Below, in pieces: positions 26,897 through 35,111 of a stretch of DNA of 64,000 nucleotides; position 1 is the stretch's first letter, and every line of letters begins with the position of its first letter. The translations under genes and the position numbers were made by a program. This stretch comes from Lacibacter sp. H407 (lineage in GTDB: Bacteria; Bacteroidota; Bacteroidia; Chitinophagales; Chitinophagaceae): assembly GCF_037892605.1 (NCBI RefSeq), contig NZ_JBBKTU010000001.1, forward strand, positions 2,046,001-2,110,000, read 5' to 3'. Below the pieces are notes generated by a model. That model saw only the letters and a program-made list of their open reading frames with translations. It was not told the origin of the DNA and made no database searches.

Positions 26897-27207
26897 TTGT
26901 TGTGACGAATAGGGAACGTTCATTCATTGTTTGTGTGCGTCTGTTCAATTCTCAATTCAACTAAATCGGAGTAAAAGCCCGCCGATGGTAATCATCTCCA
27001 AACATCTTACATACTAAGGGTTTACAGCTAATTCTCTTCTTTCTGTGTCTTGCTTACAACTTGTAGAATCTACACTACATTATATCAGGCTGTTACACTA
27101 TACTTTACCTAAGGGTTTCTATGCACTTTTGTAAAAGCATTACCAATTTAAAAGAATTAACCTGTTCAGCAAGTTCAGATAACGGCGTAACTCTTTAAAT
27201 TCGGCGA
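26897..27207. other. Gene-free stretch between globin 2 and the kinase island
   Basis: No plausible coding frame or RNA gene was seen. It contains two copies of TAAGGGTTT (near 27015 and 27110) and a palindromic ACAACTTGTAG-A-ATCTACA element (27056-27074), which recurs in similar form before the kinase at 35112. Two TACACTA copies nearby are 23 bp apart. Confidence 0.5.
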
Positions 27208-27513
27208 ATGACGACCCAAAATCCACATTTAAACGAGCCAGATCATCCGGATGCAGTCATTCAAGAGGATCGATCTGTTATTATACCTGTAATGAGCATA
27301 AAACTGACTGCTGTACCGCTTCTGTTTAAAATACTTCATGTTGACAATGCAGGTAATTGTTTACAAGGCTAAGAAAAACAATTGCTGTAGTTGTTGGAAG
27401 ATGTTCGCTACAAAGTAGAACAACTTCCAGCGGGAATTTTTTAGTGAAAGAGAAGAACTGTTAGCAGAATATGATCATAACGAATTTAACATAAGCAAAC
27501 GCAATAAGTAAAC
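27208..27513 (+). pseudogene. Possible decayed gene remnant before the multi-PAS kinase
   Basis: Starting at ATG 27208, one frame reads 54 codons (containing LLFKILHVDNAGNCLQG) to TAA at 27370, then EKQLL, a TAG, and LLEDVRYKVEQLPAG. A +1 shift continues as REFFSEREELLAEYDHNEFNISKRNK. The residue pattern is protein-like, and KILHVDN recalls the start of a receiver domain. Two in-frame stops and one frameshift would be needed, so this is either a decaying gene or chance. Confidence 0.35.
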
Positions 27514-30500
27514 GTGCCTTTTTCAAAATCCATATCAAGTAATATAGACGATCAGCATACAGCCGGTTTGCAAAGTAACGATCAGTTACTGAAAGCTGTC
27601 TTTAATATCACAGCCATTGGTATTGTTGTAGTGGATGAAGCCGGTAGCCTGGTGGAAGTAAATGACCGCATTTGTAAAATGTTTGGCTATGAGCGTAATG
27701 AGTTACTGGGTAAGCCGCATACAATTCTTCATATTGAAGAAGAAATACAGGCAGCCATCGAAGCACATGTTACTTTTTTTAACGGACAGGATAGCGACGG
27801 TGAAAAAGAATGGACAGGCATCACAAAAAATAAGGAGAAGATCATTGTTTCATACAGTGCAAATTTGCTGTTACAGGATAACGGGCAACGGTTCAAAGTA
27901 AAATCGATACGTGATGTTACCAATGAACGGAAAACAGAAAAACTGCTTGAAGCCAGCCGTATAAAATTTGAATCGATCTTTGAAAATTCCTTACAGGCAT
28001 TTTTTCTTACAAAACCTGATGGCACTATTTTAGAAGCAAACAGAGCTGCTTGTGAAATGTTTGGTTATACTGAAGAGGAATTGTGCAAGTTGGGAAGGCA
28101 GGCAATTATTGATCATACTGATATACGGCTAACTGAAAAACTAAAAGAACGCAGTGCAACAGGGGTTGCCTCCGGTGAGCTGACGGGCATTCGAAAAAAT
28201 GGCCAGCATTTTCCAATTGAGTTCTCATCCTATGTTTTTATTGATAAAAACGGAGAAGAACGAACCAGTACAGTAATTGCAGATATTTCTGATCGTAAGG
28301 AACAGGAATTGAAGTTGCGTCAGTCGCAGGAAGAAATGGCTTCCATCCTCAACAATACGGAAGAAATATTCATGATCATTGATCGTGAATATCGCTTAGT
28401 GAACTATAACAAAGCTGCCGAAGAACGTTCGGCCGAACTGTTGGCCATGCCATTGAAACGTGGAGACAGTCTGTTGAAGTGGGCAGATCCGGAACGGTAT
28501 CAAATTCTGAAAAATATATACGATCGTGTATTGAACGGTGAAACGATCCGTTACAAACACACAATATCGAAAAATGGCGAAACAGCTACTCTGCAACTTT
28601 CCTATTTACCAGTTGTGAGTGATGATGGTTTATGTGATCGGTTCATGGTAAGTGTACGTGAAATAACGGTAGAAGAAAATGCACTGAAGGCGATCATCAG
28701 TAAGCGAGAGCTTTTAACCCAGGCAGAAGCAATTGCGCATGTTGGCAGTTGGGAACTTGATCTTACAACAAATACATTGCATTGGTCCGATGAGGTGTTT
28801 CGCATTTGCGGTTACCAGCCCGGAGCATTTGAAGTAACATTCGAAAAAGGATTGGAGGTAATTCATCCTGATGACCAAGCTTCTTCAGTTGAAGAAATGC
28901 AACAGGCAATACAGAATAAACGGGACTACGCTGCCAACAAGCGATTTGTACGACCCGACGGTAGTATCCGCTACATTGTATCGAAGGCAAAAATAATTTT
29001 GAATAACGAGGGAAATGCAGTGCGGTTGGTTGGCGTATTTCATGATATTACTGAACTAAAAGAAGTAGAGCGTGAGTTGGCGATCAGCCAGCAGGAATAC
29101 AAAACGTTGTTTGAGCAACACCCCGATGCGGTGGTATCATTTGATTTAACAGGAAAATTCACCAGTGTAAATGATGGTGCATTAGAGTTGGCAGAGGCAT
29201 CACGTGAGCAATTGCTGAAAAGTGATTTTGTACAGTATATTGATGTTGATAAAGCAGGTGATATCATCAACTATTTTCTGGAAGTTGTCAATGGAAAAAC
29301 ACAACGTTTCGAAACAGTTATTATTACCAGCACCAACGTACGGAAGTCGGTGAATGTGATTCTTATGCCCATCTATATTCAACAGGAGATAACGGGTGTG
29401 TATGGTGTGTTAAAAGATATTACGATTGAAAATTTGTACGAACAGGAATTGGAGTTTCAATCCCATTTACTGAATACCATTCAGCAATCTGTGATCGTTA
29501 CAAAACTGGATGGAACGATCATATTTTGGAACGGGTTTGCTGAAAAATTATACGGTTGGAAAAGAGAAGATGTTGTTGGCATCAACATTATGGAGGTAAC
29601 ACCAACAGAAATGTCGATTGAACAAGGTGCTGAAATAATGGCCAGGCTTTCGCAAGGTGAGAGTTGGTCGGGTGAGTTTTTGGTAATGCATAGAACCAAA
29701 GGACCATTTACTGCTCAGATATATAATTCGCCTGTAACTGACACAAATGGAAAATTAACAGGTATTATTGGTGTTAGCTGGGATATTACCGAGCAAAAGA
29801 AATACGAACAACAAAAAGAATTTGATCGTCTCGATAAGGAAGCGCTCATTAACACCACCACCGATCTTATATGGAGCGTTAGCAGCGATTATAAATTGCT
29901 TGCAGCCAACAAGGCTTTCCTGGAAAGCTTGAAATTATCGGATGATTTATTCCTGAAGCCAGGTGATGATGTTTTAATTCCGTCTGTATTTTCAGAAGAA
30001 AATGTAACGTTCTGGCGTCAGCACTATGCCCGTGCTTTAACAGGGGAATCGTTCACGATAGAATTACATACGGCGGAAAGAGGAGCGGTGGATGAACATT
30101 GGGATGAGATCATCTTCAACCCCATTACTAAAAATGGAGACGTAATTGGTGTAGCATGCCGGGGTAGAGATATAACACAAAATAAAAATTATCAACGGGA
30201 GTTATTGACCATCAATAACCAGTTGGAAATGGCACAGCAAATTGCAAAGCTGGGCTATTGGTCGCATGATTTGAAGAACGATGTTTTATTCTGGTCAAAG
30301 GAGGTGTACACAATTTTTGGATTGGAAGAGCAAGCATTCAATGGAGATTTTAATTCTTTTTTCCGTCGGGTACACCCCGAAGATCAGCAAGGATTTCTTG
30401 AAGGGCAACAACGTATTCTCAAAGGAGATGCACCTCTGGATCACGAACATCGAATAGTATTGCCAAATGGAGATATAAAATACGTTATTCAAAAAGGCAC

Positions 30501-32112
30501 TGTTATTTTTAACGAACAAGACGAACCCGTGCTTGTAGAGGGTACTATACAGGATATTACCGAAGCTAAAAATGCAGCACTTGCGCTGAAAGTGAATGAA
30601 GAGCAGTTGAATCTTATTTATAATTCCACGGCAGGCATTATTTTTCTGCTGGGAGTTGAGAATGAGCATAAGTTTCGTTTTATTTCTATGAATAACGCAG
30701 GTCTTACAACGATTGGCGTAGCTGCTGATGATGTGTTTGGCAAATATGTAGAAGAAGTAATTCCAGAGCCTTCATTATCTCTTGTGCTTGAAAAATATAA
30801 AGAAGCAATACGAACAAAGCAGTCTGTTGTATGGCAGGAAACATCAGCGTATCCTACCGGTGTAAAAGTAGGCATAGTAACCGCCACTCCCATTTTTGAT
30901 AGTGAAGGAAATTGTATCAGGCTGGTGGGTTCTGTAAATGATATTACCGAGCTAAAAGCAATTGAACAATCATTAGCCATCAGCCAACAGGAATATAAAT
31001 CATTGTTCGATCAAAATCCGGATGCAGTTTATTCGCTTGATAAAGATGGCAATTTTATAAGTTTTAATCCCGGTCTTGAAAAGCTGTTGGAATGTGATCG
31101 GTATGAGTTGTTTCAGGCAAAAACATTTATCCCATTCTGCCATCCGGCCGATCTGGAAAAAACGATGGGGCATTTTCAAAACGTATTGCAAGGCGACCCG
31201 CAAACCTACAATGTAAGAGCTATTACGCAAAAAGGAAACAGCAGGTATTTGTCGATCAGTAATATGCCTATTGTAGTTGATGGAATCATTACAGGTGTAT
31301 ATGGTATTGCAAAAGATATTACACTGCAAAAAGAAGCAGAGCTCCAATTAAAAGAATTGTTTACGCAATTGGAGCAACGGGCATCTGAGTTGGAAGTATC
31401 GAACAGGGAATTGGAACGGTTTGCCTACATTGCTTCACACGACTTACAGGAACCTTTACGGATGGTAAGCAGTTTTCTACAACTGTTGCAAAAAAAATAC
31501 AACAACTCAATTGATGAAAAGGGACAAGAGTATATCCGCTTTGCAGTGGATGGTTCTGTTCGTATGAAAAGGTTGATCAACGATCTGTTAGACTATTCAA
31601 GAGTTACTACCCGCAAACAGGAATTGGAAAAAGTGGATATGCAGGAGGTGGTGAAGGAAGTGTTGCAAAACCTGGGGTTACAAATTCAGGAGAAACATGC
31701 AACAATTGATGTGGGCGCAATGCCTCTGCTAACCTGGGCCGATAAAACACAGATGGCGCAATTGTTACAAAACCTTGTGGGCAATGCATTGAAGTATTCA
31801 AGTGATGAAACCCCGGTAGTACAAATTACTGCTGAGGAAAGAACTGATGAATGGCTGTTTGCTGTAAAAGATAATGGAATTGGATTTGATCAAAAGTTTG
31901 CTGAAAAGATCTTTGTGATCTTTCAACGGCTGCATAATAAAGCGGAATATTCCGGAACCGGTATTGGTCTTGCAATTTGTAAAAAAATTGTTGACAGGCA
32001 TGGAGGTAACATCCGTGTTGAATCAGAAACCGGAAAAGGAAGTGTTTTTTATTTTACCATCAGTAAACATTTAGTTGCTGAAAAATCAGGTTTTTCCTAT
32101 GAAAGAAGTTGA
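27514..32112 (+). CDS. Very large multi-PAS sensor histidine kinase
   Basis: This 1532-residue soluble-looking kinase has no obvious transmembrane segment. About ten consecutive PAS/PAC domains fill residues 25-1285, with recurring motifs such as GTILEANRAACEMFGY, WSDEVFRICGY and GNFISFNPGLEKLLE. The HisKA domain has phospho-acceptor His1309 (IASHDLQEP). The HATPase domain has a VGNALKYSS N-box, VKDNGIGFD and GTGIGLAICKKIVDRHGG. The HisKA type (ASHDLQEPLR) is that of phytochrome-like kinases that signal through single receivers. The GTG start at 27514 gives the full first PAS domain; no nearby ATG suits. Its last bases overlap the next gene, a receiver, by 14 bp. Confidence 0.92.
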   Translation: MPFSKSISSNIDDQHTAGLQSNDQLLKAVFNITAIGIVVVDEAGSLVEVNDRICKMFGYERNELLGKPHTILHIEEEIQAAIEAHVTFFNGQDSDGEKEWTGITKNKEKIIVSYSANLLLQDNGQRFKVKSIRDVTNERKTEKLLEASRIKFESIFENSLQAFFLTKPDGTILEANRAACEMFGYTEEELCKLGRQAIIDHTDIRLTEKLKERSATGVASGELTGIRKNGQHFPIEFSSYVFIDKNGEERTSTVIADISDRKEQELKLRQSQEEMASILNNTEEIFMIIDREYRLVNYNKAAEERSAELLAMPLKRGDSLLKWADPERYQILKNIYDRVLNGETIRYKHTISKNGETATLQLSYLPVVSDDGLCDRFMVSVREITVEENALKAIISKRELLTQAEAIAHVGSWELDLTTNTLHWSDEVFRICGYQPGAFEVTFEKGLEVIHPDDQASSVEEMQQAIQNKRDYAANKRFVRPDGSIRYIVSKAKIILNNEGNAVRLVGVFHDITELKEVERELAISQQEYKTLFEQHPDAVVSFDLTGKFTSVNDGALELAEASREQLLKSDFVQYIDVDKAGDIINYFLEVVNGKTQRFETVIITSTNVRKSVNVILMPIYIQQEITGVYGVLKDITIENLYEQELEFQSHLLNTIQQSVIVTKLDGTIIFWNGFAEKLYGWKREDVVGINIMEVTPTEMSIEQGAEIMARLSQGESWSGEFLVMHRTKGPFTAQIYNSPVTDTNGKLTGIIGVSWDITEQKKYEQQKEFDRLDKEALINTTTDLIWSVSSDYKLLAANKAFLESLKLSDDLFLKPGDDVLIPSVFSEENVTFWRQHYARALTGESFTIELHTAERGAVDEHWDEIIFNPITKNGDVIGVACRGRDITQNKNYQRELLTINNQLEMAQQIAKLGYWSHDLKNDVLFWSKEVYTIFGLEEQAFNGDFNSFFRRVHPEDQQGFLEGQQRILKGDAPLDHEHRIVLPNGDIKYVIQKGTVIFNEQDEPVLVEGTIQDITEAKNAALALKVNEEQLNLIYNSTAGIIFLLGVENEHKFRFISMNNAGLTTIGVAADDVFGKYVEEVIPEPSLSLVLEKYKEAIRTKQSVVWQETSAYPTGVKVGIVTATPIFDSEGNCIRLVGSVNDITELKAIEQSLAISQQEYKSLFDQNPDAVYSLDKDGNFISFNPGLEKLLECDRYELFQAKTFIPFCHPADLEKTMGHFQNVLQGDPQTYNVRAITQKGNSRYLSISNMPIVVDGIITGVYGIAKDITLQKEAELQLKELFTQLEQRASELEVSNRELERFAYIASHDLQEPLRMVSSFLQLLQKKYNNSIDEKGQEYIRFAVDGSVRMKRLINDLLDYSRVTTRKQELEKVDMQEVVKEVLQNLGLQIQEKHATIDVGAMPLLTWADKTQMAQLLQNLVGNALKYSSDETPVVQITAEERTDEWLFAVKDNGIGFDQKFAEKIFVIFQRLHNKAEYSGTGIGLAICKKIVDRHGGNIRVESETGKGSVFYFTISKHLVAEKSGFSYERS

Positions 32113-32521
32113 AATTTTATTAGTAGAAGATAATAGCGGCGATGTGCTGCTCACGCAGGAAGCGTTGCTCAATTGGGATACTAAAAACAGGATCAGTTCA
32201 GTTGGCGATGGTGAAGAAGCCATCCGTTATCTCAAAGCAATAGCAAAGAAATGCATCAGCCAATTACCTGATCTTATAATACTGGATATTAACTTGCCAA
32301 AGCTGGATGGTAAACAAGTGTTACAGCTCATTCGGTCTGATGTCGATCTGCAACATTTACCTGTGGTTATTTTTTCTTCATCCGTTAACGATAAAGATGT
32401 AAATGAAACAAGAGAACTAAAGGCTGATCTATACTTACAAAAGCCGGCTGAGTTGCAACATTATTTCGATGCGGTGTATACCATTGAACAATTCTGGACA
32501 TCCTACAAAAAAGCTATATAA
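32099..32521 (+). CDS. Response regulator receiver protein, Rcp1-like
   Basis: This 140-residue single receiver has VEDNSGD at 9-15, phospho-acceptor Asp63 (IILDINLPKLDG), VIFSSSVND with Ser/Thr switch, and an LQKPAE motif with the conserved Lys. The SGD residues after the acidic pair mark the Rcp1-like type partnered with HisKA kinases of the multi-PAS kind. ATG 32099 overlaps the kinase gene end and is preferred over the in-frame start at 32075. The next gene starts at the base after its stop. Confidence 0.93.
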   Translation: MKEVEILLVEDNSGDVLLTQEALLNWDTKNRISSVGDGEEAIRYLKAIAKKCISQLPDLIILDINLPKLDGKQVLQLIRSDVDLQHLPVVIFSSSVNDKDVNETRELKADLYLQKPAELQHYFDAVYTIEQFWTSYKKAI

Positions 32522-34342
32522 ATGACAGATAGTTCATTACATATTTTAGTAGTAGATGATAATCCGGGCGATCTTTTTCTGGTAGAGGAGCTGTTGCGTG
32601 ATACCATGCTGGATATCCGTGCCATTGAGAAAGCCGATACAGTTGCAGCAGCAATTGACATATTACAACAGAAGCGGGTAGATTTGATATTACTCGATCT
32701 TTCGCTGCCGGATTCATATGGGATCGAATCGTTTCTCCGGGTCAATCATTATGCAAAGGCGTTACCCATTGTTATACTTTCCGGTTTAAGCGATACAGCC
32801 ACGGCCACCGATGCCATCTCTTTAGGTGCACAGGATTTCTTACTCAAAGGAGAGTTTAATGAACGATTGCTTGAAAAAACTATTTTGTATAGTATTGAAC
32901 GGAAACGGAATTTACAGGAACTACGGCTTAGTAATGAACGGTATGAATTGGTAAGTAAAGCCACCAACGATATGGTGTGGGATTGGGATTATGTAAACAA
33001 CAAAGTATATCGTAATGAAGAACAGTTTGTAAAAATTCTGAAACTGCCCGCTCATTTAAAAGATGGCGGAAGTGAGTTTTGGCTTAGCCGTATCCACCCG
33101 GAAGATCAATACGTAAACAGTAAGTTGTTGAATGAGCTGGAAGGAGATTCAGTAAAAAATCAATTTGAAGAAGAATACCGGTTTCTTACCGGCGAAGATG
33201 AATACATTTATGTTTCAGACAAAGGCTATGTAGTACGGGATAAGGAAGGAAAAATTATTCGTATCATTGGGGCGCTTCGCAATATTACTGAACAAAAAAA
33301 GGCAGAGGAGCAACTTCGTATTTCAGAAGAAAAATACCGTTCCTTTTTTAACAGCATCCCGGCAAGTATTTTTATTTGGCGACTGCACGACTTCCAGATA
33401 CTTGAAATAAACGATGTGGCAGCAGTAACATACGGTTACACAAAAGAAGAATTGCTGCAACTTACAACGCTTGATCTTCGCCCTCCGCAGGATTACCAAT
33501 ACATTAAAGAGTTTGTAAAGGAAGCATTGGCTGACGAATGGTTTTCCATGAATAAAGTATGGCGGCATACTTCAAAAACCGGCGAAGAGTTGTTTATGCA
33601 AATTTCTTCGACCCGCATAAATTATAAAGGGCATCCGTCTATCATGGCCATTTCAATTGATATAACAGAAAAGATCAAACTTGAAAAACAACTGATCAAA
33701 GAACAGGAGCAGCGTGAATTGGAAATTACCAGGGCCGTGATAAGTGCTCAGGAAAAAGAACGTGAAGAAATAGGACGAGAGCTGCACGATAATGTAAACC
33801 AGATATTAGCCAGCTCCCGTTTGTATCTCGGTCTTGTAAAATCAAACGGTACTGCATACAAATCCTATATTGAAGAATCGGATCTGCTGATCGATAGCGC
33901 TATAAGGGAAATTCGTCAGCTGTCGCACTCATTAATTCCTCCGGCTATGACAGAAGCGAGCCTAGAAAAATCAATCGCTTCGCTCATTACAATTGTGCAG
34001 GAAGGCAGTGGCATGGAAGTGGAAACGCAACTTGATAATATGGATAGCTCCATCATGTCTGAACAGTTGAAATTGACGATCTATCGAATTTTGCAAGAGC
34101 AAATGAATAATATTCTGAAATACGCAAAGGCCAGTAATGTTCAACTTAAAATTGAACAGGTGGCAGATCGTGTCGTTTTACAAATAACTGATAATGGAAT
34201 TGGCTTTGATGTAACACAGAAAACAGGTGGTGTGGGATTACTGAACATCCGTACAAGAGCTTCGCTTGTAAATGGTGCTGTAACAATAAAAAGTGCACCC
34301 GGCAAGGGCTGCCAGCTTAATGTAGTTTTTCACAGCTTGTAA
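32522..34342 (+). CDS. Hybrid receiver-PAS-histidine kinase (HisKA_3 type)
   Basis: This 606-residue protein has an N-terminal receiver (Asp59 in ILLDLSLPDSYG) and two PAS domains (about 140-265 and 270-395). A HisKA_3 dimerisation domain has phospho-acceptor His422 (EEIGRELHDNVNQILASSR), and a HATPase domain has DNGIGFDV and GGVGLLNIRTRA. The N-terminal receiver in a kinase suggests a phosphorelay link with the preceding receiver and multi-PAS kinase, which are transcribed as one unit with it. Kinases of the HisKA_3 class partner NarL-type regulators such as the one at 40864. Confidence 0.92.
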   Translation: MTDSSLHILVVDDNPGDLFLVEELLRDTMLDIRAIEKADTVAAAIDILQQKRVDLILLDLSLPDSYGIESFLRVNHYAKALPIVILSGLSDTATATDAISLGAQDFLLKGEFNERLLEKTILYSIERKRNLQELRLSNERYELVSKATNDMVWDWDYVNNKVYRNEEQFVKILKLPAHLKDGGSEFWLSRIHPEDQYVNSKLLNELEGDSVKNQFEEEYRFLTGEDEYIYVSDKGYVVRDKEGKIIRIIGALRNITEQKKAEEQLRISEEKYRSFFNSIPASIFIWRLHDFQILEINDVAAVTYGYTKEELLQLTTLDLRPPQDYQYIKEFVKEALADEWFSMNKVWRHTSKTGEELFMQISSTRINYKGHPSIMAISIDITEKIKLEKQLIKEQEQRELEITRAVISAQEKEREEIGRELHDNVNQILASSRLYLGLVKSNGTAYKSYIEESDLLIDSAIREIRQLSHSLIPPAMTEASLEKSIASLITIVQEGSGMEVETQLDNMDSSIMSEQLKLTIYRILQEQMNNILKYAKASNVQLKIEQVADRVVLQITDNGIGFDVTQKTGGVGLLNIRTRASLVNGAVTIKSAPGKGCQLNVVFHSL

Positions 34343-35111
34343 CCTGTAAATAAAATAATAATGGAAAAACAAAACCCGGAAACGAATGTTTTAAAACACT
34401 GCTGCCGGGTTCAATAGGTTTGTTTTCAATAGGATCTGGATTCGGTGGTTTTCAAGGATAGGATCATCATCAATCATCAAACTTAAACATCATCAAAAAT
34501 TTTCAACATTTTTCACAGGCTTGGATCAATTGTGGTTTCAGAAGTGACAATGAATATTGAGCTCATCGGGTTCTGAAATTATGGTTGAGGTTTTTCAAAA
34601 ATCTCGTTTGTTTGTTGATACAAAGAGACAATTTTTAAGCCGTGCGGGCAATAGAGCCACGCCTCAACTTAAGGTCATACTTCCTGTGGACAACATGTAG
34701 TAGGATATCTACATAGATAATTTTTCATCAAGTGATATGCTCTTTTTGCGAACTCTCTTTAGAACAGATGAGTAGAAACCATTAGTTTTAGCAACGCCTG
34801 TTTGTTTTCGAATTGAAATTTGTTGAAATAGTAGAAAAGCAGACGAATAAAATCAGTATTTTGGAACTCAGGTTCTGTTCGGTACAGTTAAGCCAAACAC
34901 TGCTACAGGAACGGTTTCAGCTAACGGAAATAACATAACCTCTGAAAACCCTGTTGCAGCATACTACCAACAGTTATTATTAGAACCAGCAGTCATTAAT
35001 GAATTTGTACGTCAGTCGGACAGTGAAGATGGATTTGTGAAGAGGCATACAACCTGAGCCGGACATGCTTTTTAGAATGAGCAAACGTCCCTTATCGTGA
35101 AAGTTGACACT
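34343..35111. other. Long intergenic region before the next hybrid kinase
   Basis: No intact gene was seen. It holds an imperfect hairpin (AACCCGG at 34373-34379 with CCGGGTT at 34405-34411) without a U-run, and an inverted ACAACATGTAG/ATCTACAT element (34690-34714). From about 34795 to 35057 it reads as protein-like codons in two adjacent frames (QRLFVFELKFVEIVEKQTNK, then ENPVAAYYQQLLLEPAVINE), joined by a frameshift near 34930. That part may be a decayed gene; the identity is unknown. Confidence 0.4.

Noticed and set aside
27069-27107. Two TACACTA copies resembling the LytTR repeat
   Set aside because: Start-to-start spacing is 23 bp and not 21, and the half-sites lack the TTCAA part, so it was not added to the operator set.
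30295-31347. Several long minus-strand frames opposite the multi-PAS kinase
   Set aside because: They mirror the strong coding frame of the kinase; no conserved motif was found in their translations.
34373-34411. Hairpin after the 32522 kinase read as a terminator
   Set aside because: The stem pairs AACCCGG with CCGGGTT, but the loop is about 25 bases and no T-run follows, so it is not called a terminator.
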